From: Prorocentrum cordatum
Taxonomy: Eukaryota; Sar; Dinophyceae; Prorocentrales; Prorocentraceae
Direction of reading: 5' to 3'
Length of the DNA stretch: 64,000 nt
NCBI GenBank assembly: GCA_963575745.1
Contig: CAUYUJ010016284.1
Coordinates: 1-64,000 of the forward strand
Position 1 is the stretch's first letter, and each line of letters begins with the position of its first letter. This document shows positions 1 to 10,428 of the stretch, one piece after another. Made by a program: the position numbers and the translations under genes. The notes under the pieces were generated by a model. The model saw only the letters and a program-made list of their open reading frames with translations. It was not told the origin of the DNA and did not search any database.

Positions 1-1539
1 GTCTCGATCGCCTGCAGCACAGCATCCTCGTCTCCGTCTGCTGCTGCAGCAGCATCTTCGTTTGGCGGCGTTGGCGCTGCTGCAGCAGCATCTGGCGCCG
101 CCGCTGACACTGCTGGCCCAGCTGGCGAATCACCAATCGCGGGGGGACTCGCGGGGGGGCTCGCCGTGGGCGCCGCAGGGCGGCGCGGGAAGAGCTGCAG
201 CTGCAGCTCGCTGGGCGGCGATGGCGGTGGCGCAAACGCTGCCAGCATTTGCTGCATCACGGCCATCGCGTCCATGGGTTGCATTGGCGCTGCAGGCGGC
301 ACGGAGGGTGACCCCGATGGTGTCCATGGCACACTGGCAGTGCTCGGCTGATGCGGTGGGGCGGCAGCCCGCAAGCCCTTGTTGGTCAGCCTGAGAGGCG
401 CGCGAGCCTTGATGGCGTTGAGACCCGCAGGCCGCTTCAGCGGCGCACGCGTAGCATGAAACCTATCATGCTCTTTGCGAGGTGGACCTAAAGGACCGAG
501 CTCACCGAAGCACCCAAGACATCCAGAACAATCAGCGCTGCAGCGCATGACGGGGCGGCAGCAGCCTCGTAGATGCGATACCACGTTGGCGAGGTCGCGC
601 GTCACATCGATCGGCGGGTCCGCATCGGCGCGCGCCGCGTCGAAGATGTGCTGAGGGAGCTGCCGAGGATCTGCTGGGAAATTCCAAGTCACTGTCGCCG
701 CTTGCCCCGTCGCGCCCCTGCGGCTCGCCAAGAACTGACCCTGTAACGGGCGACTCGTCGGGAAACCCTAACGCTGACGCGCCGCATCGCATTGGCTGCA
801 GTCAGTGCGATATGATGCGTCTGCGTTAGGCGTTCCCGCCGAATCCCACACCTTCATCTCCGTCACGATCCCGTAGAGCTGCCCAGGGTTTGCGTCTGGA
901 AGATGGGCGCATGCCATCAACGCCACCAACTCTTTCAGCGTGTTCTCGCTCGGAACCGTCAAGCCGATGGCACCGCAACGTTTGATCAACGCGCGCACCT
1001 TCGCGACGATGCTCTGGCTGGGGTCGCGAAATAAACCCCAGTCCTGCATGGTAAAGTCCACCAGCCTACGAATCGACGCAGGCATGCTGCAGCATGCTAA
1101 CATAAGTACATTTGAAAATGAACCTGGTAACACACATAAAGTACAGAACAAACAATTAAACCATACATGTGAATAACACTTCGGCGGTCCGATGTGCAAA
1201 GCACGATGGATAGCACCGCCCTGACGCGAGCGTCTGCACGCGCAGCTGGAGCGTGGGCGTCGCCGTGCCCACGCGCGCGGCCAGCGCGGCGCTGAGGCGC
1301 GCCTTGTGGCTGTCCGCGAAGCCCGACGCGGTGATTCGATTATGCAGGGTAGCTGCTTGGGCAGCCCCGATCGTCCCCAAGTTGTGAAGCTGCAGCTGCA
1401 CGCTCATGGACAAGGCGGACTGGCTCTGCGCCATCGCGTCGGCGGCGATGACGCCGATCTGCGATGCGAAGAAGGCGTCGCAGCTGTCCGGGTTATCCAG
1501 GATGTGGTTGATGGGTGTGGCCGCAGCCGCGGCAGACAT
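1..1539 (-). CDS. Ala/Pro-rich hypothetical protein, two exons, continues off the left edge, in-frame TAG
   Basis: Read on the minus strand. Exon 1 is 1539-1217 and starts with ATG; a GT donor (GGGCG|GTGCTA) and an acceptor at CTGCAG|C remove 1216-1087 (130 bp), and the phases agree (2 nt plus 1 nt make one Arg codon). Exon 2 runs from 1086 to the window edge in one frame, broken only by TAG at 768-770. Stopping there gives 213 residues; beyond it the frame stays open for over 750 nt with coding-like composition, including a Cys cluster (CSGCLGC), a basic stretch, and a Pro/Ala/Gln-rich tail. I recognise no domain. The acceptor lies inside a 16 bp palindrome (1082-1097). The TAG could be decay, an assembly error or an undetected small intron. 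Confidence 0.6.
1087..1216 (-). other. Intron ending in a CTGCAG palindrome
   Basis: GT donor and CAG acceptor. Removing it joins two open frames in phase. The 3' splice site sits in the middle of a 16 bp perfect palindrome. Confidence 0.6.
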
Positions 1540-1665
1540 GACGCCCTCCGCGAGGGCGAGGGGGTGCGCGGACGCTCCGAGGGGAAGCGCGAGGGAGGGC
1601 CTCCCACACTGCGAGAGCTGAAGCACTCGGCTGCTGAGGTGGAAGAGAGGCCACAACAGTACAGA

Positions 1666-1768
1666 TGCGCTGCAGCGCAACGATCGCATGCAATTAAGGA
1701 ACACACGTGAGCGCTGCAGCGCTCAGCAGAAATCATCGTCACAACGTAACATGAAGCGCTGCAGCGCT
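1666..1768. repeat. Three GCGCTGCAGCGC palindromes upstream of the first gene
   Basis: Perfect dyads at 1666-1679 (14 bp), 1708-1725 (18 bp) and 1755-1768 (14 bp). All share the core GCGCTGCAGCGC but differ in the outer bases, which are themselves symmetric. Confidence 0.8.
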
Positions 1769-1799
1769 ATGCATGCGCACCATGATGGAACGCATGGTA

Positions 1800-2300
1800 G
1801 TGGGCAATAGGGAGAGAGATATAGAGTGATGGAAAGGAGAGGAGGGAGATAATGAGGGACACGAGGGGGGGGGGGGGGGCGGGGGGAGATGCGAGGAGAC
1901 ACGGGAGGGAAGGACACGAGCGCGGGCGGGCGGGCGGGCAGGACACGGGGGGGGATGCATGATCATTTGAGGAACACGGAAGGGACGGTGCGAAAGACAC
2001 GGAGGGGTGGGAGGGACATGGGAGAAACACGGGGGGGGGGGCACGGAAGAGACGCGGGAGGGACACGGGAGTTCGGGGGCGAGCGGGCGGACGGACGCGG
2101 AAGCGGTGCGGAGGGACACGGGCGGGAGCGCACGGAAAGCATGTGGAGACACGGAAGGGGCACGGGAGAGACGAGGGAGAGACACGGGAGACGGATCGGC
2201 ATACACGGGAGCTCGGGAGCGGGCGGGCGGGCAGACACAGGAGGGACACGGAAGGTGTCCGAGGAGGGCGCGGGACGGATTCAGGAGATGCGCGAAGTGT
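1800..2300. repeat. Purine-rich GGGACACGGGAGG-type minisatellite
   Basis: Degenerate repeats of ACACGGGAGGG with a long G run near 1867-1880. ORFs here are low-complexity Arg/Gly or Pro/Ser readings of the repeat. I see no gene. Confidence 0.75.
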
Positions 2301-2367
2301 GATCAGGAGCAAATACCGAAGCGATCTGGGAGCCTCGAAGGCAGCTGGGACATCGACAGAGGCGTGC

Positions 2368-2505
2368 CTGTTCAATAGAGGGGGCTATTGAACAGACACG
2401 GGCGTGGCTGTTCAATAGAGGGGGCTATTGAACATGGCATGTTCAATAGAGGGGGCTATTGAACAGACACGGGCGTGGCTGTTCAATAGAGGGGGCTATT
2501 GAACA
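2368..2505. repeat. Array of four identical hairpins
   Basis: TGTTCAATAG and its reverse complement, separated by AGGGGG, occur four times: 2369-2394, 2409-2434, 2440-2465 and 2480-2505. Two of the spacers read GACACGGGCGTGGC. Each unit is a perfect 10-11 bp stem with a 6 nt loop. Confidence 0.9.
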
Positions 2506-2509
2506 GACA

Positions 2510-3536
2510 CGCCGCTGTCAGACAGCATCACCTCTGCAGAGGGACACCGACGCTCTCAGATCGCTTCGCCCGAAGCTCCCGTTCGACCTCAGATCAGCCA
2601 TCCTGATGCCAACATCCAGCACTCCAGCCCACCCCAACGCCCACCCACGCAGTCCCAGAACACTGTCCACACTGCTGATTTCGAGGTGGGAGTGAAACTA
2701 AGAGAGGCGCGAAGTACATCACGCGGCGCTGCTGCAGCAGCGTCGCGACGAGGTTGACGATGCCGACACCGCTGTCACCTGCAAAGATTTACGCTCACGG
2801 CTCTGCTGCAGCAGCGTCGCGATGGCTCGAGACTGCTGAGGACAAGGCCGATGGGAGCTGGTGAGGCTGCCAGGAGGCCATGGGGGGGGGGCTACTCGGC
2901 GGCGCAACGAACTGTGCTGAAGGGGAGCAGGGAGAGTGGCGAAGGGCGATGCGATGCGAGACTGTTTGCCATCTGAAGTGCCCCAGGACCCCCCCAAGTG
3001 CCCCCAAACTTTCCTGGCCAATCCAAGGCCGACCCCTGGCACATCAGTCCATGCAAGAAAAATGTCAGCGGATCAGGATGTGAACGTCGACGATGGCAGA
3101 TAGATGTGATGAGGATATCGGAGCGCCTTTCTGGGCGACAGCGCGGGCGCACCACGCGATCTGGCGCACGAAATATAACCTGGCCTAAACACATGCATGC
3201 GTCGGCGTCAGCTATGCTCGCGAACTGATCCAATCCACCCCCCCATTGCTCCCATTGATCTTACATGTTGGGTTGCTACAGCATGTATCCGATCACTATG
3301 CGTTCGTTGTCCCCCTCGCTCACGGGAGAGTGGATACCCGCTGCAGCGGGCATCCTGTCTACCGTCTCTCTCCAATGTGTCTTCACTCCACCCCCACGCT
3401 GCGTCTCCATCGTCCCCCTCGCATTCCCTATGTATATTACGTCTCCCCCCTGTCTACCTCTACTATAGTCCACCCTCTCCCCCTGTCTACCTCTACTGAG
3501 TTACCGTCCCATTCCGTCGCCCATACAGTGGAATGC
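2510..3536. other. No convincing gene
   Basis: Contains two copies of a CTGCTGCAGCAGCGTCGCGA motif (2729 and 2803), one CCCGCTGCAGCGGG palindrome (3337-3350), and CT-rich DNA with a repeated CCCCCTGTCTACCTCTACT (about 3447 and 3480). ORFs here are short and lack coding character. Confidence 0.5.
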
Positions 3537-3700
3537 TCCGCGGCGGCCCGGCGCGCCGCGGCTCTCATGTTGGGCCGAGGCGGAGGCCGCGGCGCGCCAT
3601 GGGCCGCCGCGGCCTGCGCGCCTCCGCGGCCTGCGCGCCTCCGCGGCCTGCGCGCCTCCGCGCCCCTCGGCGCCTGCGCCTCCTCGGCGCCTGCGCCTCC

Positions 3701-4345
3701 TCAGGCGCCCCTCGGCGCCTGCGCCTCCTCGGCGGCCTCCTCGCCGACGCCGCCGCCCTGGCCGACCCAGACCTCTGCTGGGCCAGCGTAGTACTCCTCG
3801 GCCAGGGCGGCGGCGGCGGCGTACTCGCCCGCCAGCAGCAGCTCGCAGAGCTGCTGCGCCCTGTTGAACCAGCCGCCCCGCCGCCCTTGCCCTTGCCCTT
3901 GCCCTTGGACTAGTTTGCCGCCCTTGCTCTTGTCCTTGCCCTTGCCCTTGCAAGGTGGGCCGCCGCCGTCCTTGTCCTTGTCCTTGCCCTTGCCCTTGCA
4001 AGGTGGGCCGCCGACGTCCTTGTCCTTGTCCTTGCCCTTGCCCTTTCTGCAAGGTGGGCCGCCGACGTCCTTGTCCTTGTCCTTGCCCTTGCCCAAGGCG
4101 CAAGGTGGGCCGCCGTCCTTGTCCTTGTCCTTGTCCTTGTCCTTGCCCTTGGCCAAGGCGCGGCCGACGCTGCCGTACGGCGACGGCCGCGGCCGCGCCT
4201 TGGCCGCGGCCGCGGCCGCGAGCAGCGCGCCTGGCGGCGGCGCCGCAGGCGGCCGCGGCCGCGCCGTGGCCGCGGCCGCGAGCAGCGCGCCGCCGTCGTC
4301 GCTGTCGAACTCCTCGAAGTCCTCGTCGTAGTCGAGCGACGCCAT
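3701..4345 (-). CDS. Lys/Asp/Gly repeat protein with GGWFN motif
   Basis: ATG at 4345 opens an acidic start (MASLDYDEDFEEFDSDD), two Ala-rich blocks, then about five copies of KGKGKDKDKDxGGPPC, a short Gln-Gly run, and GGWFNRAQQLCELLLAGEY followed by an Ala-rich helix; 214 residues. I recall GGWFN-type sequences in Lys/Gly-rich dinoflagellate proteins, but could not check. The DNA repeat (CTTGTC/CTTGCC on the plus strand) is open in several frames, so the competing ORFs of 339 and 458 residues are shadows. A TCGCTGCAGCGA palindrome (4345-4356) overlaps the last base of the start codon. The downstream DNA (3560-3760) is a GCGCCTCCGCGGCCTGC-like minisatellite, so the exact C-terminus is uncertain. 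Confidence 0.5.
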   Translation of the reverse strand: MASLDYDEDFEEFDSDDGGALLAAAATARPRPPAAPPPGALLAAAAAAKARPRPSPYGSVGRALAKGKDKDKDKDKDGGPPCALGKGKDKDKDVGGPPCRKGKGKDKDKDVGGPPCKGKGKDKDKDGGGPPCKGKGKDKSKGGKLVQGQGQGQGRRGGWFNRAQQLCELLLAGEYAAAAALAEEYYAGPAEVWVGQGGGVGEEAAEEAQAPRGA

Positions 4346-4739
4346 CGCTGCAGCGAGGCTGCAGCTCGCCAAGCTGCATGATGGGCTTGGTTTTCACCAC
4401 CAGTACCATAAGTTGGAGGGAGAGGTCCTCCTCCTCCTCTTCTTTCTCCTCCTCCTCCTTCTCCAACATATGGTATAGTGGTGGTGGAAACCAGTCCCAT
4501 CGCTGCAGCTGAAGCTGCACTCGGGCGCGCGGGCGCGCGACGCTGCAGCGCGCGAAGCTGCAGCTGCAGCTGCACGGAACAAAAAAACAGCGGCGGTGCC
4601 AACGACGAATACGATGGCGACGACGCTGACGACGATGGACCCCTGCTAACCAATCGACTGACCCCCCAAAGTAACATCACCCCGCAAAGTAACATCACCC
4701 CCAACTGAACCTCCGAAGGCCAACGACTGGATTGACCTC

Positions 4740-5340
4740 CCCAGGGCTGCCCCCTCAGGATAGGGGGAGGAGGGGGAGGAGGATGAGGGGGGGGAGGAGG
4801 ATTGGAGGGAGAGGAGGAGGGGGGGGAGGAGGGGGGGCAGGAGAAGGAGGAGGAGGAGGAGGAGGACACTGATGAGGAGGAGAAGAAGGAGAGGGAGGAG
4901 GAGGAGAAGGAGGAGGAGAAGGAGGAGTAGGAGAATGAGAGGGAGGATGAGGCGGAGGAGGAGGAGGAGGAGGGGGAGGAGAGGGAGTATGCGGAGGCAG
5001 GAATAGGCAGAAGGATCGGGGGGGCGGGGCATGGGTGCCAACTGGTTGTCTTCCTCCTCCTCCTCCTCGTCATGCTCCTCGTCCTCGGCCTCCTTCTCCC
5101 CCCCCTCCTCCTCCTCATCATCATCATCCTGATCCCCCTTCCCCTGCTCCGAGGTGCTGGCAGCGAGCGGTGGGAACCTGTGGACATGAGGGCGTTCCAG
5201 AACGTCGTCCTCGATGTCGTCGTCCTCCTGATCACCCTCCCCCTCCTCATCATCATCCTCCCTCCACCTTCTTCTCCTGCATGCACTGCTCTGAATTACG
5301 TCGTCTTTAACGCCGTCGTCGTTGTCTCTGTCGCCGTCGC
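4740..5340. repeat. GGA/TCC microsatellite tract
   Basis: Long runs of GGAGGAGGA from 4765 to about 5000, then the complementary type CCTCCTCCT from 5050. The two opposed purine and pyrimidine tracts give poly-Leu, poly-Ser or poly-Glu ORFs that I do not accept as genes. Confidence 0.75.
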
Positions 5341-5411
5341 CGCCGTCGCGATGCTGTATCCGACTGAAACAGTGGTGCTGCAGCACTGACCGCGCGCGCG
5401 CCGCGCGCCCG

Positions 5412-5765
5412 TCACTTCCGCGGCTTCTTCGCGACGTGGCATTGGACTGCCAGCGCAAACGCTGCCTCGCGATCCCCGCGCTGAAGCGCTCCCCGAATCA
5501 TGTCGCACACAAGCTTCCACATGCCAACCTTGGTCTCAGCATCGCGCTTGCGCGCGGCTGCAGCCGCGCGCGGGGCTGGCACATCACTGGCGGCTTCAGC
5601 CGCGGTCCTCGTCGACGTCGGAGGCGGCGGTGGCGGCGGCGGCGGCGGAGGAGGGGGGGTAGCCGCATATGTCGCATCCGATGCAGCGGACTTCGCCTTC
5701 GGCGGCGGCGCTGGCTCCGAGGGAAGCCGCCATGGCGGCGTCGCTGCACTCATGTTGGCAGCCAT
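5412..5765 (-). CDS. Hypothetical 117-residue protein with polyproline linker
   Basis: ATG at 5765, TGA at 5412-5414. The order is a short N-terminus with SAATPPW, a Pro/Ala/Lys segment, a run of about 13 prolines, an Ala-rich basic stretch, and a C-terminal helix-like segment (ETKVGMWKLVCDMIRGALQR) ending in a basic KKPRK tail. No family is recognised. The plus-strand DNA under the linker carries a 22 bp perfect palindrome centred on CTGCAG (5550-5571). It could be the last exon of a longer gene. Confidence 0.5.
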   Translation of the reverse strand: MAANMSAATPPWRLPSEPAPPPKAKSAASDATYAATPPPPPPPPPPPPPTSTRTAAEAASDVPAPRAAAAARKRDAETKVGMWKLVCDMIRGALQRGDREAAFALAVQCHVAKKPRK

Positions 5766-6265
5766 TGATGTTCTGATCACAGGTGGCTGCGAACCACATG
5801 CAATAACATAAAGCGAACATGCGGGCTGCAAGCGCGATCGAAGCGCTACATCAACACGCCAGACACACAAAATGTAAGTCAACGCTGCAGCGCGACGCAA
5901 AAATCTGATATCGGCACGCCAGACACCCGAACGTAAATCAGCGCTGCAGCACGATGGACTCCAAACACACGAAACGTAAGTCAGCGCTGCAGCGCCGTGA
6001 GGTCACACATCGACGGCGGCAACGCGTGGGAGGCACACTTGATCGTAGTGTCGTCGTGCTGCAGCACGCTTGATCATACCAACGATTCGCAATGACACCA
6101 ACAGTAGCGAACATTGGGGGGATCCACCAACAATCCGCAATTATTATCCCAATCCTCCTCTTCCTTCTCCTCGTCCTCGTGCTCGTCCTCCTCGCTGCAT
6201 TCTCAATCGCACTGCCGACCGTGATCGCACGCCCCAGCGATGCGGTCGACCGAGCGCGCCGCAGC
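5766..6265. other. Intergenic stretch with CTGCAG palindromes
   Basis: Holds GCGCTGCAGC-type motifs at 5883-5892, 5943-5950, 5984-5995 and 6055-6068, next to repeated phrases such as CGCCAGACAC and CGTAAGTCA/CGTAAATCA. No gene is seen; it separates two minus-strand genes. Confidence 0.55.
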
Positions 6266-7029
6266 TCAGTCCGAGTCGGCCTCCTCCTCCTCCGCATCGC
6301 CCTCCGCCTCCGCTTCCATCTCCTGGAGCTCATCCGCTTCGCAATCCTTGAGTTCGGCGGTGCACCACGTCGCCGCGGCCGCTTCAGCGTCATCCTTGCT
6401 GCAGCCGCGGTTTGTGCGGAACAAGGCCGTCCTGCTGCAACCGCAGTCTGTGCGGACGGCCACCAAGCTTGGAGCCGCTGCACCCAATAGATGCGGGTGC
6501 CGCAAGGAACGTCGGTCTCGTGGCGCCGCGGGCGCTTCAGCACCGTGCTCGCCTCTGCCGCCTCCGCCGCCTCCTGAAGCAATTTGGCCTTGATGTGCTC
6601 TACGCCCTTCTCGTGCAGCACCACCTGCAGCTTGTCCCTCCCCCCCCTATGAGGTGGGGGAATGACAATCTGCAGCTCTGTTGCCTCAGTATCGCCAAGC
6701 GGCGGCAGCTGCACTGTCTTGAAGCACTTGTCCACTGGAACCTGGCGACTGGCGCGGCCGGACCGCGTGGTCGGGCGGCGGCCAGGCTCCGCTGCAGCGA
6801 AGAGCGTCGTCGGCGCCGTTGGCCCCGACGACGCGGTGCGCTGATTTTTCAGCCACGTTAGGAACATCGTGCCTCGCAAGCCCTGAGCCTTGCCGCACAC
6901 CCACTTGCTCCAACCTGCGGTGGTCACGGTGATACACTCGCGGTCTCCGATGACCTCGACGGCCGCGACCAGCTCGCGCCCCGTGCGGTTGTCGTGCAGC
7001 ACGACGCAGTCGCGCTTGATCGTCGTCAT
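6266..7029 (-). CDS. Hypothetical acidic-tailed protein, two exons
   Basis: ATG at 7029. Exon 1 is 7029-6482 and exon 2 is 6398-6266 (TGA). The 83 bp intron uses a GC donor (GGGT|GCAGCGG) and acceptor CTGCAG|C; phase 2 plus 1 nt restores a Val codon and the frame, giving 226 residues. The N-terminus (MTTIKRDCVVLHDNRTGREL) has alternating strand-like character and a GWSKWVCGKAQGLRG segment; the middle has ELQIVIPPPHRGGRDK and an Ala/Glu helix; the C-terminus is strongly acidic (EAEAEGDAEEEEADSD). No domain is recognised. Reading through the intron gives a 363-residue ORF whose C-terminal half is basic and unlikely. Confidence 0.6.
6399..6481 (-). other. 83 bp GC-AG intron bounded by TGCAGC repeats
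   Basis: The same TGCAGC hexamer overlaps both splice junctions. The GC donor and CAG acceptor are the only pairing I found that restores the acidic reading frame. Confidence 0.55.
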
Positions 7030-7526
7030 CGCGCGCGCGGCGCGCCGAGGCTGCAGCCCGAGCGCGGTCGCACTTCAGCGCCAAAATTGCTGCGATGGAG
7101 TGATGAGGCAACATGTGCGCGGACGAGGTGCTCATGATGAGGTGCGCTGCAGCGCATGTGGGAGATGAAGCGAAGAGCAACGATCACATCGAGCACAACA
7201 GTGATGACGAAGCCGCTGCAGCGGCATGTCTGTGGGAAAGGCTGATGTCAGCACCAATATAGTACAGTCGCTGCAGCGACGATGCTGGCGCAACGAATCG
7301 TTCCGCGCGCTGCAGCGCCGCGGCAAGTATCGCACTTCGCACCAACCCGCACACTGTTTACACCAATCGGAGGGCCTCGCTCGGTGCCGTCATGTGCGCT
7401 CGCCGCTCCTTAAGCCCCCTCATCCTCCTCCCTATGCCAAACCTTACCCTGCCTCCTCCTCCTCCTCCTCCGCATCACCCCTCCCTCCTGCCTCATCCTC
7501 CCGCGTGGTCCCTCTATATCGCCAGC
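7030..7526. other. Intergenic stretch with CTGCAG palindromes
   Basis: Perfect dyads at 7143-7156, 7212-7225, 7267-7280 and 7307-7318, each with different symmetric flanks, plus a CT-rich tract from 7425 to 7505. No ORF with coding character. Confidence 0.6.
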
Positions 7527-10424
7527 TCAGGCCGTCCTGAGCTTCTTGGCTGGCCGCGGCTGCAGCCGCGGCCACGGCTTCACCACCAGGAAGTCGCCCG
7601 CGGACAGGGCGCAAGTGTCATGCATCTGGGGCACCCCCACCTGCACCTTGTTGACGCCTGCCCCGAACGTCACGGTCTCCTTTCGGAGCTCCATGTCGGG
7701 CTCTGAGTCGGACTTTGCCACCACCCAGAAGGGGCTGACAAAGGCGTCGGGGCCCCGCGACCCCTCAGCGGGGGGCCCTGCGAACTGCGGGCCCACGAAG
7801 AACTCGTAGAGGCCAACCTTCCCCAACGAGATGCTCTCCGCAACGCAGCCCGTGCTGACCCGCGTGGACGAGGCTGAAATGCGACCACTCCCACCGCGTG
7901 TAGCTACATGGCGCGCAGTCGGTAACGTCACTGACCTCGTCGCTACGGCCTGACGTGCCCCGAAATCCTCGCTACCTCGTGCTCAGCGCAGCGCTGCAGC
8001 GCGGCGTCGTCGGAGGGGGGCGCGGACGATTGCGGAAGCACAAGTCTGACGAGCTCACCCACTTTGAACGCTCGCTTGCAGCGCACGGCAGGTGGGTCCT
8101 GCAGGATCTCCATGTGCAAAATGTTCGCCTGGTACTTCAGCGCTTGGAGCCGCAGCGCCATGTTGCATGCCCCCTTGAACGCGTCCATCGCCCAGCCCTC
8201 GTGGGCTGGCGGCAAGTGCTCCTTCGTGAACGGCAACTGCTCCTGCACCCTGGACGTCAACTTGTAATTCTCGAGCAATATGTTTACTTCAAGCCGCCCG
8301 CTCGGCTAACTGCTCCGTGCGCTGCAGCGCATCGACCAACCCATTGCAACTTAAGTACAGGAAATACAATATCGCAGTTACTACCTCCTCCTCCCCCCTC
8401 CCTGCTCCCTGCACGGGCGGCGGGGTGGCTGCAGCCGCGCAATGGAGATCTCTTCGCCCACCAGGTCGCCGTGCAACTTCTTCTGAGCGGTGATCCCATT
8501 CTCCGAGATGGAGAGCACCTCGAAGACGTCATCCACCTCCTTCTTCTGGACGATGTGCTTCCCCACGTCGAACCCTGCACGCCGCATGCGGAAGACGTTG
8601 CTCTTCAATTCAGCGGCCGACGACGCTGCCGCGCGCGGCGCGTCTGCATCGGCGCTCGCTGGGAACTCGGGTGCGCCATCGCCTTGCTTGTCGGTCTGCG
8701 CCGCCTTGCCGAACTCGATCCCCAAGCTCTTCATCTGCAGCTGGGCTGGCTCCCCGAGCTCATGGAGGAAGACCTCTCTGGAGGGTCGCTGCAGCGACGT
8801 TGAATGGCGAAAAGCAGGGAGGGAGGGAAACAAGGCGCACACGAAAGGTGGCGTGATAAGGTACCTGTGCTATATCTGCTACGCATCCGAAAGTGCGGTC
8901 TCCTGGCGCTCGCTTCTTCACCAGGTGCATGGCACAGCGGACATCCAACTTTGTGATGTGCAAGAAGCGCTGCTCCGCTCCGATATCCAACCTCTTCACG
9001 AGCGACCTTGCGTCGGCCATGAGGTCGTCGGCCGCGGCCACGTCCGCCTTGCGGGACGCGACGTGGACGATCTCGTTTGACTTGATCCGCCCATCGCTTC
9101 AGCGATTGCGTTTGGGAATAAAGCAATGTAACGGTGCGTGTGTGTGTGTGGGGAGGGGGGGGGGGTGGGTGCGCAGTTCTAACAATGCAGCGCAATGCAT
9201 AGATGCGCTGCAGCGCATGTCACTACAAGGGGGCGCCGACAAGCTTATGGATGGTCCTGCACATGCTATCCACCACGTGCTCGCCTGAATAGTTGGCCTT
9301 CACGACGACATACGGGTACGACTCCTGGTGCTTCCCCATTTAATCGAATTCAACTTGCGCCAGAATTCAGAGCCGCACATCAAAGTTTGCCCCGAGACGT
9401 CCACATTCGTGAAGGTCTTGAGGGCTTCATCTATTTCACGGAGAAGTTCTCCGCTCTGTGGCCCGAGCTCAACAAACTTGCACAAGTCAGCGATCCACGC
9501 CTTGCAAGGTGGGTTCGCGTGGCCCGCTTGCTCGGCGATGTCGCGCCAATCGGGCTTGCTGGAACCCCCAGCGAGGCTGTGTGCCAAGAGCATCCGCCCA
9601 CCTGCCTGCAGCAAGCGCCGAGCCGATCAAGTGCTGCAGCACTGTAAGATATAATGCTCCTGCTCCTCGTTCTCACCTCCTCCCCAACGCGCTCCCACTC
9701 ATCACCCTCCTCGTGCATCATCCTGGTCCTTACTACATGCCGCTATATACTATAGTGGGGATAGGCTGCAGCCTGACCGAATGATCTCGGTCTCGTGAAC
9801 CGCCTCCCTGACGTCGGCGTTCAAAGCCCTCTGCACGAAGTTCTTGAGGCCCTTCACTTTGGCCACCGCGAGCTTGATGATCAACCACGTCAGGCCCTTT
9901 TTGACTGCCGTCGCAAGTTGCGGATGCAACGCGCACAGCTTTTCGGAGTCGATGTTGTCCCGAGAGTCTGCCAGCGCCTTCACTGTGGTCGGCGCCTTGG
10001 CCAGCACGCAGCGGAGGAAGACGTTCGTGTGGGAGCCGCCCACTGACGTATACCGCAATGAGTCCAGCGGGGGGCGCCGACCCCCGCTGAGCCGCGAAAG
10101 GCGGTCGTTCGCCATCGCGGTCTCTTCCAACTGCGCCCCCTGCGGGGCCTCGAAGGCAGCGGCTGCAGCCGTCTTGGCCAAGACGAAGCCCTGGGCGCAA
10201 ATCTTCGCGCCTAAATTGTGAGCCCGCGCAGGGTTCACTAACGACCCGCTGCGGTTCCGAATGTCGATGCCCATCTGGTTCGGTGGGACCTGCTGGTAAT
10301 ACGCTAGCCCCTCCGCCAGCAGGAACTCCTTCAGTTGATCCCACCCCGATGCCAACCTCCCCGAGGAATTGCTTTTCTCCATGTACTGCAGGATCTGCTC
10401 CTCCTGACGCGCCTGCAGCGCCAT
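7527..10424 (-). CDS. Large multi-exon hypothetical protein (about 750 residues, six exons)
   Basis: Exons as read: 10424-9773, 9601-9227, 9096-8865, 8788-8436, 8300-about 7960, about 7900-7527 (TGA). Phases agree at the first four junctions. Introns are 171 bp (GC-AG), 130 bp (GT-AG), 76 bp (GT-AG) and 135 bp (GC-AG). Both GC donors read G|GCTGCAGCC. The fifth junction is unresolved. Exon 2 needs one frameshift near 9345, in AAATGGGG, to join KLNSIK to KHQESYPYVVVKANYSGEH. Recognisable pieces are soluble and helix-rich (QEEQILQYMEKSN; ADDLMADARSLVKRLDIGAE; LENYKLTSRVQEQLPF). No known domain is identified. The ATG is the first methionine after low-complexity sequence and lies 4 bp from the GCGCTATATATAGCGC palindrome. 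Confidence 0.6.
8301..8435 (-). other. GC-AG intron starting GCTGCAGCC
   Basis: Donor after an Arg codon split 2+1; acceptor GCCGAG|C. The frame is kept from ISENGITAQKKLHGDLVG to LEVNILLENYK. Confidence 0.5.
8789..8864 (-). other. 76 bp GT-AG intron ending in a CTGCAG palindrome
   Basis: Donor CAG|GTACCT; acceptor GTCGCTGCAG|CGACC, inside a 14 bp palindrome (8785-8798). Phase 0 on both sides. Confidence 0.7.
9097..9226 (-). other. 130 bp GT-AG intron
   Basis: Donor CCCTT|GTAGTG; acceptor GCTGAAG|C. Phase 2 plus 1 nt forms a Phe codon. It carries a 16 bp CTGCAG palindrome (9203-9218) near its 5' end and a G run near 9155. Confidence 0.55.
9602..9772 (-). other. 171 bp GC-AG intron with CTGCAG at both ends
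   Basis: Donor TCAG|GCTGCAGCC; acceptor CTGCAGGCAG|GT. Phase 1 plus 2 nt forms a Gly codon. An AGTGCTGCAGCACT palindrome (9630-9643) lies near the 3' end. Confidence 0.5.
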
Positions 10425-10428
10425 GCCA

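Noticed and set aside
3501-5286. ORFs of 339 and 458 codons on the minus strand
   Set aside because: They are alternative frames of the CTTGTC repeat and of GGA tracts; the 214-codon frame with GGWFN has better coding character.
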